Of a stretch of DNA of 64,000 nt, positions 17,046 through 25,401 are shown one piece after another. The translations under genes were made by a program, and so were the position numbers. Each line of letters begins with the position of its first letter. Position 1 is the stretch's first letter. The notes under the pieces are model-generated. The model was not told where the DNA came from, did no database searches, and worked only from the letters and a program-made list of their open reading frames with translations. This stretch comes from Bin87 sp034428455 (GTDB lineage: Bacteria > Chloroflexota > Dehalococcoidia > Lucifugimonadales > UBA3495), in contig DAOUHZ010000039.1 in NCBI GenBank assembly GCA_034428455.1, forward strand, positions 1-64,000. The letters run 5' to 3'.

Positions 17046-17106
17046 CGCGCTGTTTGGGTAACGTCAGGGGCGCCCGGTCGAGCCGCCGGCTAATGCAGCC
17101 AACCGC

Positions 17107-18387
17107 CTATTCGCCGCCGGAGGTCAGGGTGTCCTTGATGCGGTCAAACAGGCCGCGCTGCTTGTCGTCTGGTTGTGGTTCTTGGGCCTCGGCGCTGGTC
17201 TCAACGTCTGCTTCTTCCGGTTCCGCAGCTTCGTTCGGAGCCGATTTCCGGTTGCTGGCGCGCTTCTTCCTAGGGGGCGCCGGCGGCCTCTTGCCGTTGT
17301 TGGCCAGCGAATAAGCCAAGTCCTCCACCAGTTTGCGCTGGTACTTGTTCAACTTGGACGGAATGTCCACATCCACCAGAACCCGGATGTCCCCCCGACG
17401 ATCCGTGGGGCGGCCGTCGCGCCGGATGCGAGGCACGCCCCGGGAACGAACTCGGAACTCGCTGCCGGCCTGGGTTCCCGGCGGCATTTCGAGTTCAACG
17501 TCGTCTCCTTCCAGGGTGGGAATGGGCTTGGTGATGCCCAAGGCGGCTTCAGCCATGTTGAGCGATGTCCGGTACAGCAGGTCGGATTCATCGCGCACGA
17601 AAAACGGGTGCTCCCGCACGCGAACCTGGACATACAGGTTGCCCGGCGGGCCACCATTGGATCCGGCATCCCCTTCGCCGGTGACACGCACCTGCATGCC
17701 GTTGTCGACGCCCGCGGGAATGGTCACTGTTCGAGTGCGACGTCGCCGTTCGAACCCTCGGGCGCGGCAGTTGGAGCACGGGGTTTCTATGGACCGGCCG
17801 TTCCCGTTGCAGGCGGAGCACGGAGTGGTCACGGCGAACTGACCGAACACGCTGCGCTGGGCGCGGCGCACCTGGCCGCTGCCGTTGCACGTGCGGCACG
17901 TGCTGATGGAGGTCCCGGGTTCGTTGCCGGCTCCGGAACAGCGGTGGCAAGGCTCCACCCGATTGATCTCGATGTCCTTGTCGCAGCCGAACACGGCCTC
18001 TTCGAAGGTCAGGTTGACCCGGTGACTGATGTCCTCGCCGCCGCGTGGCTGGTTAGCAGTGCGCGCCCCGCCACCTCCGAAAAAGGTGTCGAAGATGTCG
18101 CCGAAGCCACCGAACGGGTCGAAACCATCGAACCCGCGTTCGGCGCCGCCGTTAACGCCGGCATGGCCGAAGCGGTCGTAGCGGGTGCGCTTCTCCTGAT
18201 CGCTGAGAACCTGGTAGGCCTCGTTGATCTCCTTGAACTTGTCCTCGGCGCCCGGGGTTCTGTTCCGGTCGGGATGGAATTCCATCGCCTTCCTGCGAAA
18301 GGCGCGACGGATCTCCTCGTCGTTGGCGCCCCGGTCGACGCCGAGGGTCTCGTAATAGTCTACGGGCATAACATTCTGGCGATTCAC
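17107..18387 (-). CDS. dnaJ: Molecular chaperone DnaJ
   Basis: A 426-residue type I DnaJ, co-chaperone of DnaK. The J domain carries HPDRN; a Gly/Phe-rich stretch follows (GFDGFDPFGGFGD), then four zinc-finger modules: CHRCSGAG, CRTCNGSG, CSACNGNG and CSNCRARG, the last degenerate. The C-terminal substrate domain is normal, followed by about 60 extra charged residues (KKRASNRKS then an acidic tail), longer than usual. GTG 18387 is about 5 bases from the predicted transcription start, suggesting a nearly leaderless message; ATG 18369 (MPVDYYETLG) is the alternative. No dnaK or grpE is adjacent. Confidence 0.95.
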   Translation of the reverse strand: MNRQNVMPVDYYETLGVDRGANDEEIRRAFRRKAMEFHPDRNRTPGAEDKFKEINEAYQVLSDQEKRTRYDRFGHAGVNGGAERGFDGFDPFGGFGDIFDTFFGGGGARTANQPRGGEDISHRVNLTFEEAVFGCDKDIEINRVEPCHRCSGAGNEPGTSISTCRTCNGSGQVRRAQRSVFGQFAVTTPCSACNGNGRSIETPCSNCRARGFERRRRTRTVTIPAGVDNGMQVRVTGEGDAGSNGGPPGNLYVQVRVREHPFFVRDESDLLYRTSLNMAEAALGITKPIPTLEGDDVELEMPPGTQAGSEFRVRSRGVPRIRRDGRPTDRRGDIRVLVDVDIPSKLNKYQRKLVEDLAYSLANNGKRPPAPPRKKRASNRKSAPNEAAEPEEADVETSAEAQEPQPDDKQRGLFDRIKDTLTSGGE

Positions 18388-18398
18388 AAACTGCTTTG

Positions 18399-18428
18399 AT
18401 TATAGCGGACGCCGGGCTCAGCGCTCAA
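18399..18428 (-). promoter_or_regulatory. Sigma70-type promoter of dnaJ
   Basis: Minus strand -35 TTGAGC (18428-18423), 18-base spacer, consensus -10 TATAAT (18404-18399). Transcription should begin near 18392, only about 5 bases before GTG 18387. A small CACTCGAAAGTG dyad (18429-18440) abuts the -35; it is not a CIRCE element. It would drive dnaJ-prmA-kinase-phosphatase. Confidence 0.7.
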
Positions 18429-18499
18429 CACTCGAAAGTGCCGGCCAAGGACCTCTCCAAATCGAGAGACGAAGGATCAGCAACCCCGGAACAGCAATT

Positions 18500-18610
18500 T
18501 TACGACAACGACCGACCAACCAATACGCCAGCATAGGCGGCCGCCAGCCCCACGGCCAGGTTGGCCGCGATGGAAATGCCGGATGCTTCCCCCGTAGTTT
18601 CACCGTCTTT
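18500..18610 (-). pseudogene. Remnant of a second crcB (fluoride channel) gene
   Basis: The minus strand encodes GISIAANLAVGLAAAYAGVL VGRSLS and a stop at 18500 (the 26-residue tail, split here for length). It is nearly identical to the C-terminus of the CrcB encoded at 19207, and 40 bases (18543-18582) are identical to 19250-19289. The upstream part decays within about 30 bases and no start remains. A duplicated crcB has been almost wholly lost, with the lipoprotein gene now between the two. Confidence 0.7.
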
Positions 18611-18638
18611 GCGCCGGTCATCGTGGTGGAGATTGTTT

Positions 18639-19205
18639 TCACATTAGGGCCGGCCGCGCTGGATGGATTTCTTTTATATGGGAAACGCCGTTAAGATTCG
18701 CGACTTCATCCAACACCAGCAATCGATCGTAAGGCAGATATCCACTAACGGACCCTGGCGGGTAAATTGATGGATCGCCGCCCGTATGAGTTCTTACGTC
18801 GATGAATCCCTTTTCCTTCATGAGCTCTGCCACTCCGTCAACGTCTTCGGCTGTTTTGGTGATTACTTGGAGAATCAGACGCCTGGTTTGCCAATCATCG
18901 GGTAGGCAGCAGATGGTTCCATCAAGTCTGAGGATCTCAACCTGTAGATGGGTGGGTATCTTTGGTCGATAAGGCACCGGCCTGCTGTACTCTTCTAGAG
19001 GCCCCATACTTCCCGGTCCAACCAACATTACGGCTCCCGGGTTGTAGCTTAAGGTCGGCAGATACGTTACCGGAGGCGGTTCCGGCGCCTCCGGCCTGCA
19101 CCCGGATATCGCGCCCGTAACCCATGCTACTGTCGCCACCAACAGTACGATGGACTTGATTGGCGTCCGGTTGCTATGGGGTCGGAGTTTCTGCATACAT
19201 ACCAT
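18639..19205 (-). CDS. Hypothetical lipoprotein
   Basis: A 188-residue secreted lipoprotein, judged by a basic start, a hydrophobic segment (SIVLLVATVAWVTGAI) and the lipobox ISGC at about residues 33-36. A Pro-rich linker follows, then an alpha+beta domain with paired cysteines (TICCLPDDW) and QTRRLILQVITKTAEDVDGVAELMKEKGF. No family is recognised. The ATG is one base past the crcB stop, so translation is probably coupled, although no sorting or fluoride function follows from that. The gene lies between crcB and the crcB remnant. Confidence 0.65.
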   Translation of the reverse strand: MVCMQKLRPHSNRTPIKSIVLLVATVAWVTGAISGCRPEAPEPPPVTYLPTLSYNPGAVMLVGPGSMGPLEEYSRPVPYRPKIPTHLQVEILRLDGTICCLPDDWQTRRLILQVITKTAEDVDGVAELMKEKGFIDVRTHTGGDPSIYPPGSVSGYLPYDRLLVLDEVANLNGVSHIKEIHPARPALM

Positions 19206-19206
19206 T

Positions 19207-19581
19207 TCAGGATACCGTTCGTCCCACTAGAACGCCCAAGTAAGCAGCGGCCAGCCCCACGGCCAGGTTGGCCGCGATGGAAATGCCGGCGCGACCCAGT
19301 TCTCCGCTGGATACGAGCCGCACACCGTCGTAGGCCAGAGTGGAAAAGGTGGTGAAACCTCCCAGCAGACCCACTGTCAGCATGGCGCGCAGTTCCAGCG
19401 GCCAGTCGCTGCGGGATATGAACAGGGTGGCCAGCACGCCCAGGGCGAAAGAGCCGGCAACGTTGACCGTGAAAGTGCCCACCACCGTGTCTGCGCCCAA
19501 GTAGTGCGCCGCCAGCCGGCCCGCGGCGTACCGCAGCACCGACCCAGCGGCACCCCCCACGGCCACCAGCAGCCAGATCAC
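19207..19581 (-). CDS. crcB: Fluoride ion channel CrcB/FluC
   Basis: About 125 residues and four membrane helices, the family's usual size. Hallmarks are the N-terminal GGAAGSVLRYAAGRL, GTFTVNVAGSFALGVL and the Na+/fluoride-lining GFTTFSTLAYDG. The dimeric channel expels fluoride. The likely start is GTG 19581, one base after the stop of a 37-codon frame that ends at 19583, suggesting coupled translation. No fluoride riboswitch was recognised upstream. Confidence 0.92.
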   Translation of the reverse strand: MIWLLVAVGGAAGSVLRYAAGRLAAHYLGADTVVGTFTVNVAGSFALGVLATLFISRSDWPLELRAMLTVGLLGGFTTFSTLAYDGVRLVSSGELGRAGISIAANLAVGLAAAYLGVLVGRTVS

Positions 19582-19582
19582 A

Positions 19583-19696
19583 TTACGCCCAGGCGCCGCG
19601 CCGTTCCAGGGTATGTCCGCCCAGATCGATCCCCCAGCCGGGGTGGGCGGTAGCGAGCCAGACGAGGATGATGGCTGCAACGTAGGCAATCTTCAT
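19583..19696 (-). CDS. Putative 37-residue membrane peptide upstream of crcB
   Basis: Starts MKIAYVAAIILVWLATAHPG and ends ERRGAWA. It has one hydrophobic helix, an ATG preceded by TTGAGGAA at 8 bases, and a stop one base before the crcB GTG. Size and placement suggest a leader peptide or small membrane partner for the channel. Without homologues this remains tentative. Confidence 0.45.
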   Translation of the reverse strand: MKIAYVAAIILVWLATAHPGWGIDLGGHTLERRGAWA

Positions 19697-19715
19697 ATCG
19701 GGGTTCCTCAAGACC

Positions 19716-20516
19716 TCAGGTCCGCAACCCCTTTTCGCGCAGCATCCGGTCGATCCATTCGCGATCGTCGTCCGACAGTGGCCCTTCCGGGTCGTTGCTG
19801 TAGTCCGCGTAATTGGAGTAGTAATCCTGTTCGTACATATCGTGAACCAATGCGCCCAGCGGGACCACCGCGTCAGCATCCTCCTCCATCAACGGCACCG
19901 GAACATCGGGGATTGGCGTTTGCAGGCGGAAAGGATACAGGTCCACTTCCGGGCGCGTCTGCCATCGGCTGATGAGGTGACGGTAAGGCGCGTCGCCGTC
20001 AAACCCTTCCACCGGCATGGGCCGGCCGCGGCGCACAAGGTCGATCTCCACCAGATGAGTCTCGCTGAAAATCACCCGTTGGCGCTTGTCCAAATACTGG
20101 CTGCGCCCGTGTCCGCCCGCAATCTTGTTGCTGGGGGACAGCAACTCCACGATAGTCACCGGGTCTTCCTGACCGCGTTCGCCGATGGTGAGGAACATCT
20201 CCCGGGGCGTTTCGTCATCCAGCGGAAGCCTGGCGGTTACCCGGCCCTCTGTCTGATAGGTGGCAACAGCACGCTCGCGCACACCGCTGTCCCTGATGGT
20301 CAAATCAGGCCTGGGGTACCGCGCCGGAGCGTCACGCGAGGGGTCGTTGCCAACGGGCACGCGCTCATCCATGATGACCGTGTACCGAAACGGTAACGAC
20401 CGACGCAAGAACCGATGCATTTCAGTGATAATCTTGTTGTGAACCTCCGGCCACAGCCGGCTCGATTCCAGATACGGGTTCATGCCCGGAAAGGGGTTGG
20501 CAAAGGGGTTTTCCAT
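19716..20516 (-). CDS. DUF4058 family protein (copy 1)
   Basis: A 266-residue protein beginning with the DUF4058 signature NPFPGMNPYLE, followed by W-P-E-V-H-N, RRSLPFRYTVIMDERV, an ERGQEDPVTIVELLSPSNK segment and HLVEIDLVRRG. The E-x9-E-x-D spacing in these last two segments resembles a PD-(D/E)XK-like core, as suggested for related Uma2-type proteins, but nuclease activity is only conjecture. GGGAG precedes the ATG. It is a tandem paralogue of the gene at 20560, with matching ends (GPLSDDDREWIDRMLREKGL here). Confidence 0.85.
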   Translation of the reverse strand: MENPFANPFPGMNPYLESSRLWPEVHNKIITEMHRFLRRSLPFRYTVIMDERVPVGNDPSRDAPARYPRPDLTIRDSGVRERAVATYQTEGRVTARLPLDDETPREMFLTIGERGQEDPVTIVELLSPSNKIAGGHGRSQYLDKRQRVIFSETHLVEIDLVRRGRPMPVEGFDGDAPYRHLISRWQTRPEVDLYPFRLQTPIPDVPVPLMEEDADAVVPLGALVHDMYEQDYYSNYADYSNDPEGPLSDDDREWIDRMLREKGLRT

Positions 20517-20559
20517 AGCATGACTCCCGATGCGGTATGTGCCCGGGCCGGCGGTTCGC

Positions 20560-21360
20560 TCAGGAGCGAAGGCCCTGCTCGCGCAGTATCCGGTCCAGCC
20601 ATTTCCGGTCGGTGTCAGACAACGGTCCGGACGGGTCTTCGTTGTAGTTGAGCAGCCGTCCGTAGTAATCCTGCAAGTATATGTCGTTCACTATTTCGCC
20701 TAGCTGGAGTGTCGGCTCATCCGTATCCGGCAGCAGTGGCATTGCAATGTCTGGAATGATGGCTTGCAGGCCGAAAGGATACAACTCCGCCGATGGCCGA
20801 AGCTCACTCCTGCTGACCAGAATACGGTACGGTTCGCTCCCATCATAGCCTTCCACAGGTAGGGGGTCGCCGACACGTATCAGATCGATTTCCACCAGAT
20901 GGGTGCCGCTTTCCATGATGCGTAACCGCTTGTCAATATAGTCGCGCCGGCCATCTCCCTGGTACTTGTTGGTAGGAGAGATAACTTCCAGCACAGTTAC
21001 TGCGTAACCGCGAGATTGTTCTCTGACGGTAAGAAAACGCTGGCGGACCCAGTACGCTTCCGGTATAACAACCGTCACCGCACGAGTGTTCATTGCGGCA
21101 CTGGCTTCCGTCGGCCGGGCAACGTTGCTGGAGCTGAAAATAACGACATCGGGGATTGCGTACCTGCGGCGTGGCTCTTCCGGAGGATTGTGCCCGATCA
21201 CGACGCGCTCCTCGGTAACTACTGAATATCGTTGCGGCAGGGTTCGCCTCAGAGAAGAGCTGATCGCCCCAATCAGACGGTTATGCACGTCCGGCCACAA
21301 CCCACTGGTTTCCAGGTATGGATTCATTCCCGGGAAAGGATTGACGAATTCATCGGCCAC
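20560..21360 (-). CDS. DUF4058 family protein (copy 2)
   Basis: A 266-residue paralogue of the previous gene, clearly alignable over its whole length: NPFPGMNPYLETSGLWPDVHN at the start, TVLEVISPTNKYQGDGRRDYIDKR in the middle (cited as family landmarks VLEVISPTNK and YIDKRLR), HLVEIDLIRVGDPLPVEGYDG, and LSDTDRKWLDRILREQGL at the end. AGGAGG lies 8 bases before GTG 21360, giving a start that aligns with copy 1. It follows the SolA-like oxidase by 12 bases. Function unknown; such genes are often in tandem families in Chloroflexota and cyanobacteria. Confidence 0.85.
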   Translation of the reverse strand: MADEFVNPFPGMNPYLETSGLWPDVHNRLIGAISSSLRRTLPQRYSVVTEERVVIGHNPPEEPRRRYAIPDVVIFSSSNVARPTEASAAMNTRAVTVVIPEAYWVRQRFLTVREQSRGYAVTVLEVISPTNKYQGDGRRDYIDKRLRIMESGTHLVEIDLIRVGDPLPVEGYDGSEPYRILVSRSELRPSAELYPFGLQAIIPDIAMPLLPDTDEPTLQLGEIVNDIYLQDYYGRLLNYNEDPSGPLSDTDRKWLDRILREQGLRS

Positions 21361-21372
21361 AATGTCCACCTC

Positions 21373-22500
21373 CTAAAACCGGCCCAGGCGGAACAGCCCG
21401 ATGTCGTGGTCGGTCTGGCCGTGCTCCGCCAGGTCGGCCATGATCTCGCCCACCACGCTGGCGAACTTGAAGCCGTGCCCGGAAAACCCGGCGGCCACCG
21501 AAACCTGCGGGTGATTGGGCAGCGTGTCGATGATGAAATGCTCGTCGGGCGTGTTGGTGAACATGCAGGTCTTCAGCGCTAGGGTCGGGCCGGCCGCCTC
21601 GGGGAAGTAGCGCTCAGTGAACCCTCGCAATGCGGCCTCATCCCGGGCGTTGGGTTCCCGGTCCATGGTGTCCGGATCGACCTGCTCGCGGAAATGGTTG
21701 AACATGCCCAGCTTGAAGCCAGGTATGCCGTAAGACGGGAACCCGTAGAAACGGCCCTCTTCGACCTCCATGCCGAAGCACGGGAAATTCTCTGGGCGGA
21801 AAAGCTCCGGGCGATAGGGCGCAAACCACCCCAGCACCTGCCGTTCCGGGACGGCGTGGGCGGCGACTTCGGGCGCAACCTTGCCCGCCCAGGCTCCGGC
21901 GGTAACCACCAAGCGACGGGCGGTGTAGGTGTCCTTGTCAGTCGTGACGACCACTCCACCGCCGGCGGTTGGTTCCCAGCTCAACGCGGACTCGCGGCCA
22001 TGCACTTCGGCTCCGATTTCCAAAGCCGCGGAAACGTGCCCAACGATGCACCGCTCCGACAGCACGAACCCGCCCTGCTGCTCGTAGAGCATTTCCGCCT
22101 CTTCGGGAAGCTGATAGCCGGGCCACTCCCGGTTCACCTCTGGGCCGCTCAGGATGCGATAGGGGAGATGATGCTGGGTCACGGTTTCCAGCGAGCCTTC
22201 CAGCAGTTGGTTCGCACCCACGCCGCCGCGGACGCATCCGGTGGTAACCAGCAGTTTTTCGCCGGCCACGTTTTCCAGTTGATGCCAAAGCTCGTAGGCT
22301 CGATAGAGCAGCGGAACGTAGGATGGGTCTTCGTGATAGGCGAGTCGGATCATGCGGCTGACGCCGTGGGAAGAGCCCATCTCATTGGGAATGTCGTACT
22401 GCTCCAGGCCCAACACCTTCCAGCCCCGCCGGGCCAGATGGTAGACGGCGGCGCTCCCCATGCCGCCGACTCCGATTACGATTGCGTCGAATTCTCGCAT
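21373..22500 (-). CDS. FAD-dependent N-methyl amino acid oxidase (SolA/monomeric sarcosine oxidase-like)
   Basis: A 375-residue flavoprotein oxidase. The FAD-binding IVIGVGGMGSAAVYHLARRG, the diagnostic NEMGSSHGVSRMIRLAYHED, the covalent-flavin cysteine region LKTCMFTNTPDEHFIID and the C-terminal SGHGFKFASVVGEIMADL all match the MSOX/MTOX family, which oxidises sarcosine, N-methyltryptophan and relatives, giving formaldehyde and peroxide. Substrate not resolved. It is part of a minus-strand catabolic run with SMP-30, aminotransferase and dehydrogenase genes. Confidence 0.92.
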   Translation of the reverse strand: MREFDAIVIGVGGMGSAAVYHLARRGWKVLGLEQYDIPNEMGSSHGVSRMIRLAYHEDPSYVPLLYRAYELWHQLENVAGEKLLVTTGCVRGGVGANQLLEGSLETVTQHHLPYRILSGPEVNREWPGYQLPEEAEMLYEQQGGFVLSERCIVGHVSAALEIGAEVHGRESALSWEPTAGGGVVVTTDKDTYTARRLVVTAGAWAGKVAPEVAAHAVPERQVLGWFAPYRPELFRPENFPCFGMEVEEGRFYGFPSYGIPGFKLGMFNHFREQVDPDTMDREPNARDEAALRGFTERYFPEAAGPTLALKTCMFTNTPDEHFIIDTLPNHPQVSVAAGFSGHGFKFASVVGEIMADLAEHGQTDHDIGLFRLGRF

Positions 22501-22520
22501 TGGTTTTCCTGACTGATTTC

Positions 22521-22546
22521 TGGACTCCCGCTTTCGCGGGAATGAC
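22521..22546. repeat. Short palindromic intergenic repeat (REP-like), copy 2
   Basis: CCCGC-TTTC-GCGGG (22527-22540) within TGGACTCCCGC...GCGGGAATGACG. It shares the TGGA-TCC start, palindrome and AATGACG tail with the element at 774-800. It lies between the SMP-30 and SolA-like genes. Confidence 0.6.
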
Positions 22547-22563
22547 GAGATGGCAGGTGGTAT

Positions 22564-23481
22564 CTACGCTCGTGGCAGCGGGTTGCCCGGCGTGGTCATG
22601 CGCAGGCTGTACACCGAAGTGCGAGCGGTGAAGAGCATGGTCCGGAAGTCCGGCCCGCCGAAGGCGCAGTTGGCCGGTATCTCCGGGACGCGGATTATGC
22701 CCAGATGCTCGCCGGCCGGCGAAAAGACCCACACGCCGCCGGAGCCGGTGCAGTACACCCGGCCTTCCGCGTCCACCTTCATGCCGTCGGGCACCCCATC
22801 CTCTGCGGAAGCCATACTTCCGAAAACGCGGCTGTTGCTCAAGGAACCGTCGGCCGCCACGTCATAAGCCTGGATGAACTGGTTCTGCTTGACCTCGCCG
22901 TCCCAATACTGGTCCGGGCGTTCGCCAAGCTTGCGGGTGTTGGAGGCGTAAAGAACCGACTCGTCCGGGGAGAACGCGATGCCGTTGGGGAAGTCGATGT
23001 CGTGGGCGCACAGATCCACCGTTCCGTCCGGAGCGATGCGATGGATGGTGCCGGGCCACTCGATCTCTTGCTCTTCCTCCGGGACGCGGCCGCTGGGATT
23101 GGTGAAGTAGATGCTGCCGTCGCTGCGACAGACGATGTCGTTGGGGCGGTGGAATCGTTTGCCGTCCCATCGGTCGGCCACCACGTTGATGGTGCCGTCG
23201 GACTCCATTCGCGTGATGCGCCGGTTATCGCCCTCGCACATGAGCAGGCGGCCCTGAAGGTCCAGGGTCATGCCGTTGGTGCCGCCGCTGGGCTCGCGAA
23301 TGATCTCAGGGGTCCCGCCGGCGGGGGACATGCGATGAATTACGGGAGGTTCGCGCCTCAGGTCCACGAACAGCCAGTAGCCGTCGGGGTGCCACAGCGG
23401 GCCCTCGGTGAACACGAAATCGGTGGCAAGCTGCTGAGCTTCTTGGTTGGGTTCGACGATGCCGGGTAGGTATTCGGGCAT
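22564..23481 (-). CDS. SMP-30/gluconolactonase family protein
   Basis: A 305-residue six-bladed beta-propeller lactonase-like protein. Family landmarks are FTEGPLWHPDGYWLFVD (metal glutamate), TNGMTLDLQGRLLMCE, RPNDIVCRSDGSIYFTNP and FPNGIAFSPDESVLYASN, whose Glu, Asn and Asp residues normally bind the divalent metal. Likely hydrolyses a sugar or other lactone. GGAGG precedes ATG 23481 (MPEYLPG); a longer upstream frame has no ribosome site. No signal peptide. Confidence 0.9.
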   Translation of the reverse strand: MPEYLPGIVEPNQEAQQLATDFVFTEGPLWHPDGYWLFVDLRREPPVIHRMSPAGGTPEIIREPSGGTNGMTLDLQGRLLMCEGDNRRITRMESDGTINVVADRWDGKRFHRPNDIVCRSDGSIYFTNPSGRVPEEEQEIEWPGTIHRIAPDGTVDLCAHDIDFPNGIAFSPDESVLYASNTRKLGERPDQYWDGEVKQNQFIQAYDVAADGSLSNSRVFGSMASAEDGVPDGMKVDAEGRVYCTGSGGVWVFSPAGEHLGIIRVPEIPANCAFGGPDFRTMLFTARTSVYSLRMTTPGNPLPRA

Positions 23482-23519
23482 TGTTCGCCTCCTTGGCTTG
23501 GGTGCGGGAGTACGGGAAA

Positions 23520-24434
23520 CTACGACGGCAAATGTGCCAGATACTGTTCGGCGAAGTCCATGCCGACGAGATCGCTGAAGGCCGTCATCAGGCGTTCGGT
23601 GACGGGTCCGGGGACATTGCCATCGCCAACTGTCGCGCCGTTGACCGCCGACACCGGGCAGATGCACAGACTGGTGGAGGTCAGAAACGCTTCGTCGGCG
23701 GTGTAGGCGTCATACAGGTCGATGTCGCACTCGGCGGTGGCGAGACCCAGACCGTCGGCAAGCTCCAGGGTCTGGTTGCGGGTAACCCCTTCCAGCACGT
23801 ACTGGGACTTGGGGGTCATCACGGCGCCGTCCTTGATCAGGAAAACGTTGCTGCCTCGGCCCTCGGTGAGATTGCCGAATTCGTCCAGCAGGATGGCCCA
23901 CGCGTCTGGGTCCTCGCCATGAACCTCCAGTTCGCCCATGATGAGATTGAGGTAGTTGTGGGTCTTCGCGCGGGGGCTGAGGAAACGGGGAGGGATGCGG
24001 GCAACCGACGGCGTGCTGATGCGCGCGCCGTCCCGGTACAGCGGAGCGCGGGCGGCGAAGGGGATGGCATGACTCTCGATGATGATCGTGGGACTGGGCC
24101 CTCCGGAGCGATTGGGTCCCTCCACGCCGCGGCTGATGCGCTGCATCACCCACATGTCCTGGCTCGGCGGCAGCAGGGGATGATTGTGCGCGACCACAGC
24201 CTCGGTGGCCTCGGTCATCTCCTCCTTGCTCATGCCGACGTCGATGCGCAGGTAGCGCAGCGAGTTGTACAGACGATCAATGTGGCGATCCAGCCGGAAG
24301 GTCTGGCCGCCGAAGGTGCGCGTGGCATCAAACACCGCGTCGCCGTAGAGGAACCCGCGGTCGTAGATCGAAAGCGCGACCTGGCTTGCGGGCGTCATTT
24401 CACCGTTGAAGTAGACGATCATTTCATCGGCCAT
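23520..24434 (-). CDS. Class IV aminotransferase (branched-chain/D-amino acid type)
   Basis: A 304-residue fold-type IV PLP enzyme. FLYGDAVFDATRTFGG marks the N-terminal substrate domain; the PLP lysine is Lys157 in SPRAKTHNYLN, with the cofactor-binding LTEGRGSNVFLI and the TSTSLCICPVSAV loop. Members are branched-chain or D-amino acid aminotransferases, and aminodeoxychorismate lyase; the sequence does not settle which. It lies between an SMP-30 gene and an HIBADH-type dehydrogenase, favouring catabolism. Confidence 0.9.
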   Translation of the reverse strand: MADEMIVYFNGEMTPASQVALSIYDRGFLYGDAVFDATRTFGGQTFRLDRHIDRLYNSLRYLRIDVGMSKEEMTEATEAVVAHNHPLLPPSQDMWVMQRISRGVEGPNRSGGPSPTIIIESHAIPFAARAPLYRDGARISTPSVARIPPRFLSPRAKTHNYLNLIMGELEVHGEDPDAWAILLDEFGNLTEGRGSNVFLIKDGAVMTPKSQYVLEGVTRNQTLELADGLGLATAECDIDLYDAYTADEAFLTSTSLCICPVSAVNGATVGDGNVPGPVTERLMTAFSDLVGMDFAEQYLAHLPS

Positions 24435-24483
24435 TGCTCAATTCTCCCAAAGTCATCCTGTTTATCCTGTGCATCCATGCCAA

Positions 24484-25389
24484 TCACTCGGCGTCAACGC
24501 GGCGAACTTCGAAACCGGCCTGCTGCTCCATGGGAAGCACGATGGCCGCGCTGTCCAGATCACCCAGGCCCTGCTCCACCGCTTCGCTCAGCAATTTATA
24601 AGCCAAATCACCGGCGGCGATGGGCGTTTCCAACTCGCGGGCCATTTCCTGGATGAGCCCCAGATCCTTGAGGAACACCCGCAACTGGGTGCGCACGCCA
24701 TCGAAATCACGGTCGAGCATGGCCGGAGCGTTGCGTCCCAATAGGAAACTCTGTCCCCACCCTGAGTTGACTAACTCAAAGACAAGCGCGGGATCGGCGC
24801 CGGACTTCGCGCCCAAAAGCATCGCCTCCGCCGCCGCAACCATGTGGATACCCACCAGCAGTTGGTTCACCAGCTTGGCCGCCGTCCCGGAACCCGTCGG
24901 CCCGACGTGTCGAACCACCGCGCCCATCACATCGAAAGCCGGCAGCGCTCGTTGATACGCCTCTGCCGGGCCGCCCACCATGATGGTCAGGGTGCCGTCG
25001 GTGGCGCGCTCGGTGCCGCCGCTGATGGGAGCGTCGAGGAACATTGCGCCGCGCTTTTCGGCAGCTTCAGCGCAGGCTTTTGAGGTCGCAGCCCCGACGG
25101 TACTGTGGTCGACGATGATCTGCCTGGGGCGTGCGTTGGGCAGCGCGCCATCGTCGCCAAGTAGCACTGCCTCGCAGGTCGCCACGTCGGGCAGGCAGGC
25201 CAGCACGATGTCGCAATTGGCCATGACTTCGACGGTGGACGCCGCGGCCGTGGCCCCAGCATCGGCGATCTGACGGACCTTCTCCTGGCTCCGATTGTGA
25301 ACGGTGAGGTCATAGCCCGCACGCAACAGGTTGTAGGACATGGGCAGACCCATGCGCCCCAGACCGATGAAACCGATTTTTTCGGTCAA
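24484..25389 (-). CDS. NAD(P)-dependent oxidoreductase, 3-hydroxyisobutyrate dehydrogenase family
   Basis: A 301-residue beta-hydroxyacid dehydrogenase. It has the cofactor-binding KIGFIGLGRMGLPMSYNLLRAG, the substrate motif FLDAPISGGTERATDGTLTIMVGG and the catalytic-lysine segment GSGTAAKLVNQLLVG. These enzymes oxidise 3-hydroxyisobutyrate, tartronate semialdehyde or similar. A class IV aminotransferase 49 bases downstream would fit branched-chain or amino acid carbon use, but the substrate is not proven. A second member of this family is at 41431. Confidence 0.9.
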   Translation of the reverse strand: MTEKIGFIGLGRMGLPMSYNLLRAGYDLTVHNRSQEKVRQIADAGATAAASTVEVMANCDIVLACLPDVATCEAVLLGDDGALPNARPRQIIVDHSTVGAATSKACAEAAEKRGAMFLDAPISGGTERATDGTLTIMVGGPAEAYQRALPAFDVMGAVVRHVGPTGSGTAAKLVNQLLVGIHMVAAAEAMLLGAKSGADPALVFELVNSGWGQSFLLGRNAPAMLDRDFDGVRTQLRVFLKDLGLIQEMARELETPIAAGDLAYKLLSEAVEQGLGDLDSAAIVLPMEQQAGFEVRRVDAE

Positions 25390-25401
25390 GTTGTCAACTC
25401 C

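Noticed and set aside
16167..18399. Long plus-strand open frames across prmA and dnaJ
   Set aside because: Both loci encode clear minus-strand proteins; the antisense translations are low-complexity and lack ribosome sites.
18405..18440. CIRCE/HrcA operator at dnaJ
   Set aside because: GAGTGTTGA resembles one half-site, but the partner half and the 9-base spacer are absent.
19582..19716. Fluoride riboswitch before crcB
   Set aside because: The space holds a short frame with its own ribosome site; the conserved fluoride aptamer core was not found.
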